From NCBI RefSeq assembly GCF_002368115.1, contig NZ_AP018316.1, forward strand, positions 4,513,142 to 4,577,141: DNA of 64,000 nucleotides, given 5' to 3'. This document shows positions 27,396-36,083 of the stretch, in pieces (the stretch's first letter is position 1; every line of letters begins with the position of its first letter). A program made the translations under genes and the position numbers. A model generated the notes under the pieces. The model did not search any database. It was not told where the DNA came from and saw only the letters and a list, made by a program, of their open reading frames with translations. This stretch comes from Dolichospermum compactum NIES-806. GTDB lineage: Bacteria; Cyanobacteriota; Cyanobacteriia; Cyanobacteriales; Nostocaceae.

Positions 27396-28169
27396 ATGAA
27401 ACGACGACAATTGATAGGCTATGCTGGAGCAGGTTTAGTAACGGCTATAGTTACTAATTTAGGTGATCAAGTTCCAGTAAATGCCCAATCTGGTGGTGTA
27501 TCAATTCAGTGGTTAGGCCATACCTGCTTTTTATTGACCAATGGTAACATCAAAATTCTAATCAATCCCTTTAGCAATTTGGGTTGTACAGCTAAGTATC
27601 GTCCCCCAAAAGTTAAGGCAGATTTGGTGTTAATTAGCAGTCAACTGTTGGATGAAGGGGCAATAGATAAAATACCAGGAAATCCCAAATTAGTTTATCA
27701 ACCGGGTGTCTATGAGTTTCGAGGTGTTAAATTTCAGGGAATTACCACAGACCATGATCGTAAGGGTGGAAAACAATTTGGGCAAAATATAGCCTGGAAA
27801 TTGAACCAAGGTGGAATTAATCTACTGCATTTAGGGGGTGCTGCTGCACCGATTACCCTAGAACAAAAAATTCTCATGGGTCGTCCTGATGTATTATTTA
27901 TTCCTGTTGGCGGCAGTGATAAAGCTTACAATCATCAAGAAGCAAAACAGGCAATTGATGTCTTAAATCCTAAGTTAGTTATTCCTACCCATTATCGTAC
28001 CCAAGCGGCTGAAAGTGGCAAGTGTGACATTACTCCAGTAGACGATTTTCTAAATTTGATGCAGAGTGCGAATATTAATGTCCGCCGCAGCAACAATGAT
28101 TCTGTATTAGTTAATTCTAAAAGTTTGCCAGAAAAAACGGAAGTTCAACTTTTGAGTTACAAGTTTTGA
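27396..28169 (+). CDS. Exported metallo-beta-lactamase-fold protein with degenerate metal motif
   Basis: A 257-residue protein of the UPF0173-like MBL-fold group. The N-terminus MKRRQLIGYAGAG..., ending near NAQS, looks like a Tat or lipid-type export signal (twin Arg at 3-4), so a periplasmic or thylakoid-lumen place is likely. WLGHTCFLL and the C-terminal PTHYRTQAA are as in the family. However, the HxHxDH zinc motif expected after the DLVLI strand reads SSQLLDEG (81-88), so those ligands are missing. Hydrolase activity is therefore doubtful. I recall similar sequences in other cyanobacteria, so the change may be family-wide. It starts 13 bases after trpG, so it is probably co-transcribed. 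Confidence 0.78.
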   Translation: MKRRQLIGYAGAGLVTAIVTNLGDQVPVNAQSGGVSIQWLGHTCFLLTNGNIKILINPFSNLGCTAKYRPPKVKADLVLISSQLLDEGAIDKIPGNPKLVYQPGVYEFRGVKFQGITTDHDRKGGKQFGQNIAWKLNQGGINLLHLGGAAAPITLEQKILMGRPDVLFIPVGGSDKAYNHQEAKQAIDVLNPKLVIPTHYRTQAAESGKCDITPVDDFLNLMQSANINVRRSNNDSVLVNSKSLPEKTEVQLLSYKF

Positions 28170-28265
28170 TTCCTTAATTTATTGTAGGTTGGGTTGACAT
28201 GAGAAAACCCAACAAATTTCCAACTAAAATTAAGTGAAAAGATAACTTGGTATGGAGCAGATGCA

Positions 28266-28565
28266 ATGATGAGAGTTTGGCTTATATGTTTTTTAATTCT
28301 GTTTGCCCTAGCGGAATTTTTTAAGTGGTTACGAGGTTTTTCTGTTCCGTTACCAATATATATATTAGGTGGGGTATTTTTAGCTGTTGCTTCTAATTAT
28401 GATAAGATATTTGGCTATTATGTCAGTAATGCTAGTGTAATTACACCTGTGGAAATATCCCAGGAAATACCTAAGTTGGCATCATCAGTAAACTCAACTC
28501 CAATTTCTGAATTAATACTTAGTGCTGTACCTAAATCCGATATTCAAGAATCTGCCAACAATTGA
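28266..28565 (+). CDS. Small hypothetical membrane protein, 99 aa
   Basis: Family not recognised. There are two hydrophobic segments at residues 2-18 and 28-44, with the conserved-looking FKWLRGFSVPLPIYILGG between, then about 50 polar residues. The two-helix plus tail layout and codon use like its neighbours support a real gene. Start ATGATG at 28266; either codon is possible. The next gene is amt, after about 320 bases of repeats and promoter. Confidence 0.65.
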   Translation: MMRVWLICFLILFALAEFFKWLRGFSVPLPIYILGGVFLAVASNYDKIFGYYVSNASVITPVEISQEIPKLASSVNSTPISELILSAVPKSDIQESANN

Positions 28566-28574
28566 GTTGCTATA

Positions 28575-28645
28575 TAGGGGGAGTCAGGAGGTAGGGGCGC
28601 AGGGCCTGCGCCCAGTCAGGAGTTCAGGAGTTCAGGAGTCAGAAA
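28575..28645. repeat. Dispersed and tandem short repeats (GGCGCAGGGCCTGCGCC palindrome, GGAGTCA heptamer)
   Basis: GTAGGGGCGCAGGGCCTGCGCCC (28592 onward) recurs in similar form near 34588-34611. Around it are degenerate AGGAGTCA/AGGAGTTC heptamer repeats, the same unit found at 44052 and 63583. The stretch from 28646 to 28800 is AT-rich and holds no gene. Confidence 0.7.
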
Positions 28646-28819
28646 GAAGAATAAAGAAGAAGAAAATTGTTACCGGCCTGTGGTTTGCATCAGGACAATA
28701 TGTGGATGTTGCCTGAGAAAATGAATAACTTCGTAAATATAACCCGCATAAAACATAAGATTTTTGTTAAAATTACTGGAAAATTAGAAGTTGAGTAGCT
28801 TTTAAGACAGAAAAAAAAA

Positions 28820-28862
28820 GTAGCAAATACTACGAATTGTATTGAATGAAGACAAATATCGT
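28820..28862 (+). promoter_or_regulatory. NtcA-activated class II promoter for amt
   Basis: GTAGCAAATACTAC (28820-28833) is a perfect GTA-N8-TAC NtcA site. 23 bases downstream stands TATCGT (28857-28862), matching TAN3T. The N22-24 spacing is the canonical NtcA class II layout. The centre of the site (28826.5) places +1 near 28868. NtcA is the global nitrogen regulator of cyanobacteria and activates amt genes under nitrogen limitation (established knowledge). Confidence 0.85.
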
Positions 28863-28884
28863 AGACGCAGAGGAACAAAAACAA

Positions 28885-30273
28885 GTGTTCAGAAAATTGA
28901 CTATCATTGGGTGTTTAACTCTATTTCTACTGGTAGGGTTGTTAACAGGAAATGCTTTGGCAGAAACCTCAGCAACCGTGCCTAGTCCGAATACAGGTGA
29001 CACAGCATTTATGCTGATTTCCTCAGCTTTAGTAATGCTAATGACACCGGGATTAGCATTCTTTTATGGTGGGTTTGTGCGATCGCACAATATTCTCAAC
29101 ACATTGATGATGAGTTTTGTGTTAATGGCGATTGTGGGAGTCACTTGGGTTCTTTGGGGTTATAGTCTTTCCTTTGCCCCTGGGTTGCCCTTCATTGGTG
29201 GTTTACAGTGGCTGGGGTTAAATGGTGTTGGTGTGGAAACCACAGGTTATTTGCAAGGTTCAGCCCCTGCGGAGGTAGTTTCCTATGCGGGGACAATTCC
29301 CCACCAAGCATTCATGATCTATCAAGCCATGTTTGCAATTATCACCCCAGCCTTAATTTCGGGAGCGATCGCCGAACGCATGAGTTTCCGTGCCTATTGC
29401 CTATTTGTAGTCCTGTGGTCAACCTTTATCTACACACCCCTAGCACACATGGTTTGGGCAAAGGGAGGATTTTTAGGTTTATACGGCGGTATCGGCGCTC
29501 TCGACTTTGCTGGTGGTACAGTAGTGCATATTAGTTCCGGTATTTCGGCACTGGTAGCCGCAATTGTCCTGGGTCCGAGAAAAAACTATCCAGATCGTCT
29601 TAGCCCTCCCCATAACGTCCCCTTTATCTTATTGGGCGCTGGGTTACTTTGGTTTGGTTGGTTCGGTTTTAATGCTGGTAGTGCCTTATCCGCCGGCACA
29701 GTAGCCACAGTCGCCTTTGTTGCTACTAATACATCAGCCGCCGCTGGGGCGTTAATGTGGTTAATTTTAGAAGCTACATTACGAGGAAAGCCCACCGCAG
29801 TTGGTGCAGCCACAGGTGCAGTCGCCGGTTTAGTGGGAATCACCCCAGCCGCTGGATTTGTCACCCCTGTAGCCGCAATTTTAATCGGTTTCACTACCTC
29901 TGTCGTCTGCTTTTATGCAGTGAGTTTCAAGCACAAATTGCAGGTTGATGATGCCCTAGATACCTATCCTCTCCACGGTGTTGGAGGTACTATCGGGGCG
30001 ATTTTAACAGCTTTCTTTGCCACAACTGAAGTAAATAGCGGAGGTAAAGATGGGGTACTGCGCGGTAACTTCGATGAATTATTTGTGGAACTAGCAGCGA
30101 TCGCCATAGCCTATATTATTGCTGGTGTAGGAACTTGGATTATTCTGAAAATTATTGCTGCTACAGTTGGTTTACGAGTCCCAGATCAAACCGAAGATCA
30201 AGGCTTGGATATTAACGAACACGGAGAAGAAGGTTATAATTCCGAATTTGCAGATCGTATCTCTAATAAGTAG
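28885..30273 (+). CDS. amt: Ammonium transporter, Amt family
   Basis: About 462 residues with a signal peptide and 11 transmembrane helices. It imports ammonium across the cytoplasmic membrane. Family blocks seen: TPGLAFFYGGFVRSHN, GAIAERMSFRAYC, FAGGTVVHISSG, GLLWFGWFGFNAGSA and DDALDTYPLHGVGG, with the pore His residues present. The frame is open to ATG 28846, but the NtcA promoter predicts transcription from about 28868. I therefore choose GTG 28885, which gives MFRKLTIIGCLTLFLLVG with a clean cleavage site after NALA, and has GAGG 11 bases upstream. Amt proteins are usually preceded or followed by glnB-type regulators; none is here. Confidence 0.93.
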   Translation: MFRKLTIIGCLTLFLLVGLLTGNALAETSATVPSPNTGDTAFMLISSALVMLMTPGLAFFYGGFVRSHNILNTLMMSFVLMAIVGVTWVLWGYSLSFAPGLPFIGGLQWLGLNGVGVETTGYLQGSAPAEVVSYAGTIPHQAFMIYQAMFAIITPALISGAIAERMSFRAYCLFVVLWSTFIYTPLAHMVWAKGGFLGLYGGIGALDFAGGTVVHISSGISALVAAIVLGPRKNYPDRLSPPHNVPFILLGAGLLWFGWFGFNAGSALSAGTVATVAFVATNTSAAAGALMWLILEATLRGKPTAVGAATGAVAGLVGITPAAGFVTPVAAILIGFTTSVVCFYAVSFKHKLQVDDALDTYPLHGVGGTIGAILTAFFATTEVNSGGKDGVLRGNFDELFVELAAIAIAYIIAGVGTWIILKIIAATVGLRVPDQTEDQGLDINEHGEEGYNSEFADRISNK

Positions 30274-30362
30274 AAGGCAGGGGAGTAGGGAAGAATATTT
30301 TTCTTCCCAATCACAACTGACAGATTTACAATTAAATTCAATATCGGTAATGTTTATTCGTC

Positions 30363-31241
30363 GTGTCTAATCGTGTAAAAGCCTTTCCCGTCTGGGGATT
30401 ATTCGCACTGTTAACTAATATTATCCTAATGTTAGCAGTCGTTTTATTGATTTGGCGACAGCAAAAACTAACCCCTGTGTTAGCAACCACAGCTATTCCA
30501 TCTCCCCCAGAACCAGTGAACCTGAACTGGAAAAATCAATATGTAGCACCAGAATTAGGCCTCCGGCATAAGCTCAGTTATCCCCAATGGTTGGATATCC
30601 TCAAACAAGAAGCTAAAATAACTGCTGACAAAAATCCCCAGCGATTAAGCATATTAGCGGGAGATTCTCTGAGTTTATGGTTTCCACCGGAGTTATTACC
30701 TGAGGATAGAAGCTGGTTAAATCAGGGCATATCTGGGGAAGTTAGTAATGGATTATTGCAAAGATTAGATTTTTTTGATCGCACCCAACCGGAAAAGATT
30801 TTCATTATGGTGGGTATTAATGATCTAATTCGTGGGCTAGATGATCAGGAAATTTTAGCTAATTATCGGCAAATTATCAGTTATTTGCGAAGAATACATC
30901 CCCAAACCGAAATTGTCGTTCAGTCAATTTTGCCTCATGGTGGAGAGAAAGCAACTTGGGAAGGAAAAGAAAAACTTCTAGCAATTCCCAATTCTCGGAT
31001 TCGCAATTTGAATCAGGAATTGAATAATCTCGCTACTGAAAAAGGTGCGAAATATCTCAATTTACATCCCTTATTCACCGATAAACAAGGTAATCTGCGA
31101 TCAGATTTTACAACCGACGGTTTGCATCTGAGTCCCCCTGGTTATCTAGTTTGGCGGACTGCCCTACAGATGTATAGTAACCAACAAATAACACCCCAAG
31201 CAGCTAAACCCGAAAAGATCAACTCAAAAAGTAGGATATAA
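30363..31241 (+). CDS. Membrane-anchored SGNH/GDSL-family hydrolase
   Basis: A 292-residue protein with an N-terminal transmembrane anchor (about residues 8-31). The SGNH blocks are all present: block I LAGDSLSLWFP, block II Gly in NQGISGEV, block III VGINDL and block V DGLHLSPPGY. The catalytic Ser, Gly, Asn and Asp-x-x-His residues are thus intact. Such proteins are extracellular or periplasmic esterases or acyl-carbohydrate hydrolases; the substrate is not known. The start is GTG 30363. It lies 90 bases after amt and could be read from the amt promoter or its own. Confidence 0.87.
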   Translation: MSNRVKAFPVWGLFALLTNIILMLAVVLLIWRQQKLTPVLATTAIPSPPEPVNLNWKNQYVAPELGLRHKLSYPQWLDILKQEAKITADKNPQRLSILAGDSLSLWFPPELLPEDRSWLNQGISGEVSNGLLQRLDFFDRTQPEKIFIMVGINDLIRGLDDQEILANYRQIISYLRRIHPQTEIVVQSILPHGGEKATWEGKEKLLAIPNSRIRNLNQELNNLATEKGAKYLNLHPLFTDKQGNLRSDFTTDGLHLSPPGYLVWRTALQMYSNQQITPQAAKPEKINSKSRI

Positions 31242-31315
31242 ATCCAAATTTCCTATCTAGATCATCTCAAAACACGAGAAAATCAAAAGTAGTAATTATT
31301 AGTGGTCAATCTAAA

Positions 31316-32524
31316 ATGGATACAAAAGCTTTTAAACGTAGCCTTCAACATTCAGACAATTACAATCGTAAAGGCTTTGGCCATCAAGCGGAAGTCGCTA
31401 CCCAGTTAGAGTCTGAGTTTCAGAGTAACTTAATTCAGGAAATCCGCGATCGCAACTACACCATCAGACGTGGTAATGTCACCATTCAACTAGCACAAGC
31501 ATTTGGTTTTTGTTGGGGCGTAGAACGGGCTGTAGCCATGGCCTATGAAACCCGGCAACATTTTCCCACAGAACGGATTTGGATTACTAACGAAATTATT
31601 CACAATCCATCCGTGAATAAAAGAATGCAAGAAATGCAAGTAGAATTTATTCCCGTTATTGACAAAGTGAAAGACTTTTCTGTTGTTAATAGTGGTGACG
31701 TAGTAATTCTACCAGCCTTTGGTGCAAGTGTTCAAGAAATGCAAATATTGCATGATAAAGGTTGCCAAATTGTTGATACTACCTGCCCCTGGGTATCCAA
31801 AGTATGGAACACCGTAGAAAAGCACAAAAAAGGTGATTACACCTCAATTATTCACGGAAAATACAAGCATGAAGAAACAGTTGCCACCAGTTCCTTTGCC
31901 GGGAAATATTTGATTGTTTTAAACTTAAAAGAAGCAGAATATGTCATTAATTATATTCTCAACGGTGGCGATCGTGAAGAATTTTTAGCCAAATTTTCCC
32001 AAGCCTGTTCAGCAGGATTTGATCCTGATCAAGACTTACAACGGGTAGGAATTGCTAACCAAACAACCATGCTCAAAGGTGAAACCGAACAAATCGGTAA
32101 AATGCTAGAACATACAATGATGAAGAAATATAGACCAGCAGAATTAAATCAGCATTTTCAAAATTTCAACACCATCTGTGATGCCACTCAAGAACGTCAA
32201 GATGCTATGTTAGAATTAGTCGAAGAAAATGTAGATTTAATCATAGTTATTGGTGGCTTTAACTCATCAAATACTACCCAACTACAACAAATTGCCTTTG
32301 ATCGGGGTATTCCTTCCTATCACATTGATTCTGTAGAACGGATTCAATCAATTAATAGCATTGAACATCGGCAATTAACAGGAGAATTAGTAATTACAGA
32401 AAATTGGTTACCAGATGGAGAAATTAAAGTTGGTGTGACTTCTGGTGCTTCAACACCGGATAAAGTAGTTGAAGATATCATCGAGAAAATTTTCGCCCTC
32501 AAAGCAACAGCAGCTTTAGTTTAA
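31316..32524 (+). CDS. ispH: 4-hydroxy-3-methylbut-2-enyl diphosphate reductase
   Basis: A 402-residue [4Fe-4S] enzyme, the last step of the MEP pathway, producing IPP and DMAPP. The three cluster Cys are seen in AFGFCWGVERAV, VDTTCPWVSKVW and TICDATQERQDA. The HGKYKHEET block and the C-terminal GVTSGASTPDKVVEDI are also typical. The length, with an about 60-residue N-terminal extension, fits the cyanobacterial/plant group. It stands 74 bases after the SGNH gene in the same direction. dxr, earlier in the same pathway, lies 20 kb away. Confidence 0.97.
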   Translation: MDTKAFKRSLQHSDNYNRKGFGHQAEVATQLESEFQSNLIQEIRDRNYTIRRGNVTIQLAQAFGFCWGVERAVAMAYETRQHFPTERIWITNEIIHNPSVNKRMQEMQVEFIPVIDKVKDFSVVNSGDVVILPAFGASVQEMQILHDKGCQIVDTTCPWVSKVWNTVEKHKKGDYTSIIHGKYKHEETVATSSFAGKYLIVLNLKEAEYVINYILNGGDREEFLAKFSQACSAGFDPDQDLQRVGIANQTTMLKGETEQIGKMLEHTMMKKYRPAELNQHFQNFNTICDATQERQDAMLELVEENVDLIIVIGGFNSSNTTQLQQIAFDRGIPSYHIDSVERIQSINSIEHRQLTGELVITENWLPDGEIKVGVTSGASTPDKVVEDIIEKIFALKATAALV

Positions 32525-32568
32525 AATGTCATTTCTTTCCTTACCTATCCTTCAGAAAAGGTAGATTA

Positions 32569-32673
32569 GTAGGGGCTAACCCCCTGTGGTTGCCCCATAA
32601 CCCCCTGTGGTTGCCCCATAACCCCCTGTGATCACCCTATGAATCGGAGTAGACACGGGGGCGCTACCCCTAC
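32569..32673. repeat. Palindrome-bounded 21-bp minisatellite
   Basis: About 2.8 copies of a 21-base unit (CCCCCTGTGGTTGCCCCATAA) lie between inverted GTAGGGGC and GCTACCCCTAC ends. No coding capacity. It sits downstream of ispH and directly before an AAGTAGGT-family MITE. Confidence 0.75.
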
Positions 32674-32694
32674 ATCAAATCCAAATATTTTATA

Positions 32695-32824
32695 TAAGTA
32701 GGTGAACACAATAAAATCAAACTCTGTAAAGAAACGTAAAATCGCTGAAAACTTCTTTAATCTTGCCTCTTGCCTTTTGCCTCTTGCCTTTCTCTAACAA
32801 CGATTTTTAACGCCAACCTACTTA
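32695..32824. repeat. AAGTAGGT MITE family, complete copy
   Basis: 130 bases from TAAGTAGGTGAACACAATAAAA to GCCAACCTACTTA. It aligns with 20875-20997 (inverted) and 61926-62034, and has a variable CTTGCCTCTTGCCTTTTGCC tandem core. The rest of the gap before the next gene is AT-rich promoter-like sequence. Confidence 0.82.
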
Positions 32825-32923
32825 ATCAATTTTGCTTACCTATCTGCCGAGTCCTGTGCAAATATCCTCTAAAGAAAATGATAAAGTAGCCCCATATCAT
32901 GCTAACTTAAGGAATCTATAACA

Positions 32924-33310
32924 ATGACTGGTAATACGTTTTTTGATCAACTCCAACCTGCAAGCCAGCAACAATCTATCGTTTACCTACCGTACATTCA
33001 GGGTAATAAGCGGAATTTGTTACCTTATGCTATCAGTCTTTATCAAAAAGGCGTGTTGGAAGGACAGCGCAAAATTGAAGGTAGTGACAATATTCCCTTC
33101 GTTGCTACTTGGAATGTTTCTACCTTACCTTCAGACTTAACCCGTTGCCGAATCCAGTTTGATGGTAACGCCGAACTATCTTATGAAGTAATGATGGCAA
33201 GTTTTGAATTTATGATTTGTTTAATTGAACTAATGGAAAACTATAAGCGGGATAAAATCACGGATTTTTCTAAATCCTTTTACCGCAAATTATTACGTTT
33301 AGATGATTGA
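32924..33310 (+). CDS. ebsA: EbsA-like protein (type IV pilus biogenesis / biofilm regulation)
   Basis: A 128-residue soluble protein. The pattern VYLPYIQGNKRNLLPYAISLYQ, then LEGQRKIEGSDNIPFVATW and a C-terminal LIELMENYKR...DFSKSFYRKLLRL, resembles EbsA, a cyanobacteria-specific protein reported with the pilus ATPases PilB and PilC in Synechococcus elongatus. The assignment is from memory of the family, not alignment. There are no membrane helices. It stands alone between repeats and an oxidoreductase gene about 110 bases downstream. Confidence 0.68.
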   Translation: MTGNTFFDQLQPASQQQSIVYLPYIQGNKRNLLPYAISLYQKGVLEGQRKIEGSDNIPFVATWNVSTLPSDLTRCRIQFDGNAELSYEVMMASFEFMICLIELMENYKRDKITDFSKSFYRKLLRLDD

Positions 33311-33423
33311 AGCAAAATAGAAAAAGCTTTCTTAAACCTCGTTTACTGGGAAACCTCTAGATTTTTCCAACATAACTAGCTATTATACGGAAATTTAGGT
33401 TTATACGCCTTACAAAAATCACT

Positions 33424-34431
33424 ATGAACACACCACTAACAAACCAACCTATCCGCGTTGGAGTCCTGGGTTTTGGCGGACTTGGACAGGCAGCCGCAAA
33501 ACTCCTTTCCAGCAAACGAGAAATGATTCTTGTTGCCATCGCAGACCAAAATGGCTATGCTTACTCCACTGAGGGCTTAAACACCCAAGCTTGTATTACT
33601 ACTTACCAAAATCAAGGTACAATCGGTCATTTAGAAGCATTTGGTACATTAAGCAACAACAGTATTCAGGATTTAATTCAAGTCACTGGTGACACTGTAG
33701 ATGGTTATTTCCTGGCTTTACCTAACCTCCCCAACGACTTTATCCCCTCTGTTGCCAAAGAATTTATTCAAGCCGGTTGGCAGGGTGTTCTGGTAGATGC
33801 CATTAAACGCACCAGTGCAGTCGAACAACTCCTATCCATGAAAGATGAACTGCAAGCCGCTGGAATTACCTACATGACTGGCTGTGGTGCTACTCCTGGG
33901 CTATTAACCGCTGCTGCCGCCTTAGCTGCCCAAAGTTATGCGGAAATTCACAATGTGGTCATTACCTTTGGTGTGGGAATTGCTAACTGGGAAGCCTACC
34001 GCGCCACTGTTAGGGAAGATATTGGTCATATGCCCGGTTATAGTGTAGAAGCTGCTAGAGCCATGACTGACGCAGAGGTAGAAGCGTTACTTGATCAGAC
34101 CGATGGGGTGTTAACCTTGGAAAATATGGAACACGCCGATGATGTGATGTTAGAGGTGGCGGGAATTTGTTCACGGGATAGAGTCACGGTTGGCGGTGTA
34201 GTTGATACCCGTAACCCCAAAAAGCCCCTGAGTACAAATGTGAAAATCACTGGACGCACTTTTGAGGGAAAAATATCTACTCATACCTTCACGTTAGGGG
34301 ATGAAACTAGCATGGCTGCCAATGTGTGTGGTCCTGCCTTCGGTTATCTTAAAGCTGCTCAAGAATTGCGTCAACGGGGCATTTCTGGCTTATTTACGGC
34401 TGCAGAAATTATGCCTAAGTTTGTAAAATAG
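33424..34431 (+). CDS. Saccharopine dehydrogenase-like NAD(P)-binding oxidoreductase
   Basis: A 335-residue protein with an N-terminal Rossmann fold: VGVLGFGGLGQAAAKLL (about residues 12-28, GxGxxG-like) and the strand VAIADQNG. Further on are GYFLALPNLPNDFI, YMTGCGATPGLLTAAAALAA and a C-terminal domain with NWEAYRATVREDIGHMPG and GVVDTRNPKKPLSTN. It resembles the saccharopine dehydrogenase / carboxynorspermidine synthase superfamily as seen in cyanobacteria, but the substrate is unknown to me. It is followed by non-coding repeats; no pathway partner is adjacent. Confidence 0.75.
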   Translation: MNTPLTNQPIRVGVLGFGGLGQAAAKLLSSKREMILVAIADQNGYAYSTEGLNTQACITTYQNQGTIGHLEAFGTLSNNSIQDLIQVTGDTVDGYFLALPNLPNDFIPSVAKEFIQAGWQGVLVDAIKRTSAVEQLLSMKDELQAAGITYMTGCGATPGLLTAAAALAAQSYAEIHNVVITFGVGIANWEAYRATVREDIGHMPGYSVEAARAMTDAEVEALLDQTDGVLTLENMEHADDVMLEVAGICSRDRVTVGGVVDTRNPKKPLSTNVKITGRTFEGKISTHTFTLGDETSMAANVCGPAFGYLKAAQELRQRGISGLFTAAEIMPKFVK

Positions 34432-34607
34432 GTGGTCGGTAATTGGTTATAGCGGTATGCACTCTTTGTGAGATCCATTTAGCAAATCGTAAAGCCTGTA
34501 GGGGCTAGGAAACCCCGCCCTCTGTTGTATTGCTAAAAAGACGGGGATTCTAGTTTCATGGAGATTTTTTGACAACAACAACAATGGAGGGCGCAGGCCC
34601 TGCGCCC

Positions 34608-34780
34608 CTACGAGTTTTGCGATAAAAAACTGTACGTCATAACATCAAGAAGTGCTGTATCAGGTTTTAAATTATGTTCAATGCAATGTCTTATCGCTTG
34701 ATTGCGAATGAATTGGGTCGTACGAATGGCATTTTCCTGATCAGAAGAGGTTTTAGTGGCTAAATTGTGTGATAATAATA
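34608..34780 (-). pseudogene. Remnant of an IS200/IS605-type tnpB N-terminus
   Basis: On the minus strand an open stretch reads ...NLATKTSSDQENAIRTTQF, then IRNQAIRHCIEHNLKPDT, ending at TAG 34608-34610. The pattern E-AIRTTQFIRN-AIR is like the N-terminal region of cyanobacterial TnpB (OrfB) proteins as I remember them. Only about 55 codons remain, there is no start codon, and the rest is gone. A GGGCGCAGGCCCTGCGCCC palindrome lies at its end. Confidence 0.5.
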
Positions 34781-34816
34781 ACCTAAAGTTATGAATTGAT
34801 AACGGTGTAGTTAGGC

Positions 34817-35842
34817 ATGGATTATCGGGATGCAGGCGTTGATGTTGAAGCGGGTAGAGCTTTTGTAGATCAAATTCGCAATTTGGTTCACAGCACCTTT
34901 AGAAAAGAGGTTTTGGGAGGATTGGGTGGCTTTGGTGGTTGTTTTCAACTGCCTACAGGTTACAAAGAACCGGTTTTGGTTTCGGGGACAGATGGTGTGG
35001 GGACAAAGTTGAAAATAGCTCAAATTCTCAACCGTCATGATACTGTGGGCATAGATTTGGTGGGAATGTGTGTTAATGATGTGTTGACATCGGGTGCAGA
35101 ACCGCTGTTTTTTCTAGATTATGTCGCAACCGGTAAGTTAGATAAGGAACAATTAACTCAGGTGGTAGCGGGGATAGCTACTGGTTGTAAATTGGCGGGT
35201 TCGGCTTTGCTGGGGGGAGAAACGGCGGAAATGCCCGGTTTTTACCAGGTTGGTGAATACGACTTGGCTGGTTTTTGCGTGGGAATTGTGGAAAAAAGCC
35301 GAATGTTGGATGGTTCTCTGGTGCAGGTGGGTGACGTGGCTATCGGTTTAGCTAGTTCAGGTGTCCATAGTAATGGTTTGAGTTTAGTCAGAAAAATTGT
35401 CAGTGATGGTGGTTTTGCTTGGACTGATACCCCAGATTTATTAAATGGTGTATCTATTGGAGAAACTTTTCTCACGCCTACACGCATTTATGTAAAATCT
35501 GTTTTGGCTGCGTTGGAATCAGGTTTAGAAGTTCATGGCATGGCGCACATTACTGGGGGCGGTTTACCAGAAAATTTACCAAGATGTTTAAGTAATGGTC
35601 AAGGGATGAAAATGATCCCTGATAGTTGGACTATTCCTTCTGTATTCCATTGGTTAGCTGCGGCTGGTTCTGTAGGTGCTGAGGCTATGTATAATACATT
35701 CAATATGGGTATTGGCTTTGTGTTATTAGTTCCACCTCAGCAAGCAGAACAGGTAATTACTCATTTTCAATCTCAGGATATCTCTGCTAATGTAATTGGT
35801 GAAGTGATCAATGGAGCAGGTGAATTGAGCGGTTTGTGGTAA
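34817..35842 (+). CDS. purM: Phosphoribosylformylglycinamidine cyclo-ligase (AIR synthetase)
   Basis: A 341-residue ATP-dependent enzyme of purine synthesis that closes the imidazole ring (FGAM to AIR). N-terminal YRDAGVDVEAGRAFVDQI, then VSGTDGVGTKLKIA, CVNDVLTSGAEPLFFLDY, GGETAEMPGFY and SGVHSNGLSLVRK are diagnostic for PurM. The length is normal and the start ATG 34817 fits the family. No other pur gene is adjacent. The 385-base gap upstream carries the tnpB remnant and palindromic repeats. Confidence 0.97.
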   Translation: MDYRDAGVDVEAGRAFVDQIRNLVHSTFRKEVLGGLGGFGGCFQLPTGYKEPVLVSGTDGVGTKLKIAQILNRHDTVGIDLVGMCVNDVLTSGAEPLFFLDYVATGKLDKEQLTQVVAGIATGCKLAGSALLGGETAEMPGFYQVGEYDLAGFCVGIVEKSRMLDGSLVQVGDVAIGLASSGVHSNGLSLVRKIVSDGGFAWTDTPDLLNGVSIGETFLTPTRIYVKSVLAALESGLEVHGMAHITGGGLPENLPRCLSNGQGMKMIPDSWTIPSVFHWLAAAGSVGAEAMYNTFNMGIGFVLLVPPQQAEQVITHFQSQDISANVIGEVINGAGELSGLW

Positions 35843-36083
35843 CAATAGCGGTAAACAGATAGAAACTATACGCAAAATTTATATTCTCTTGATGGAAGTA
35901 ATCAAAAATACTCATCGCCATCAGCGTTAATATTTGCTAACGTAGTCTTAACATATTGCAAAAATCAATTGGTGCAGTTGGGGAAGTATCTGTATTTACT
36001 GGTTAGTGGTATTGGTTATATCTCGTTTATAAGTGTGGCCTGTTGGTGTTTTGAGAAGAATGTAATTTTTGTGTAGAGGGGTT

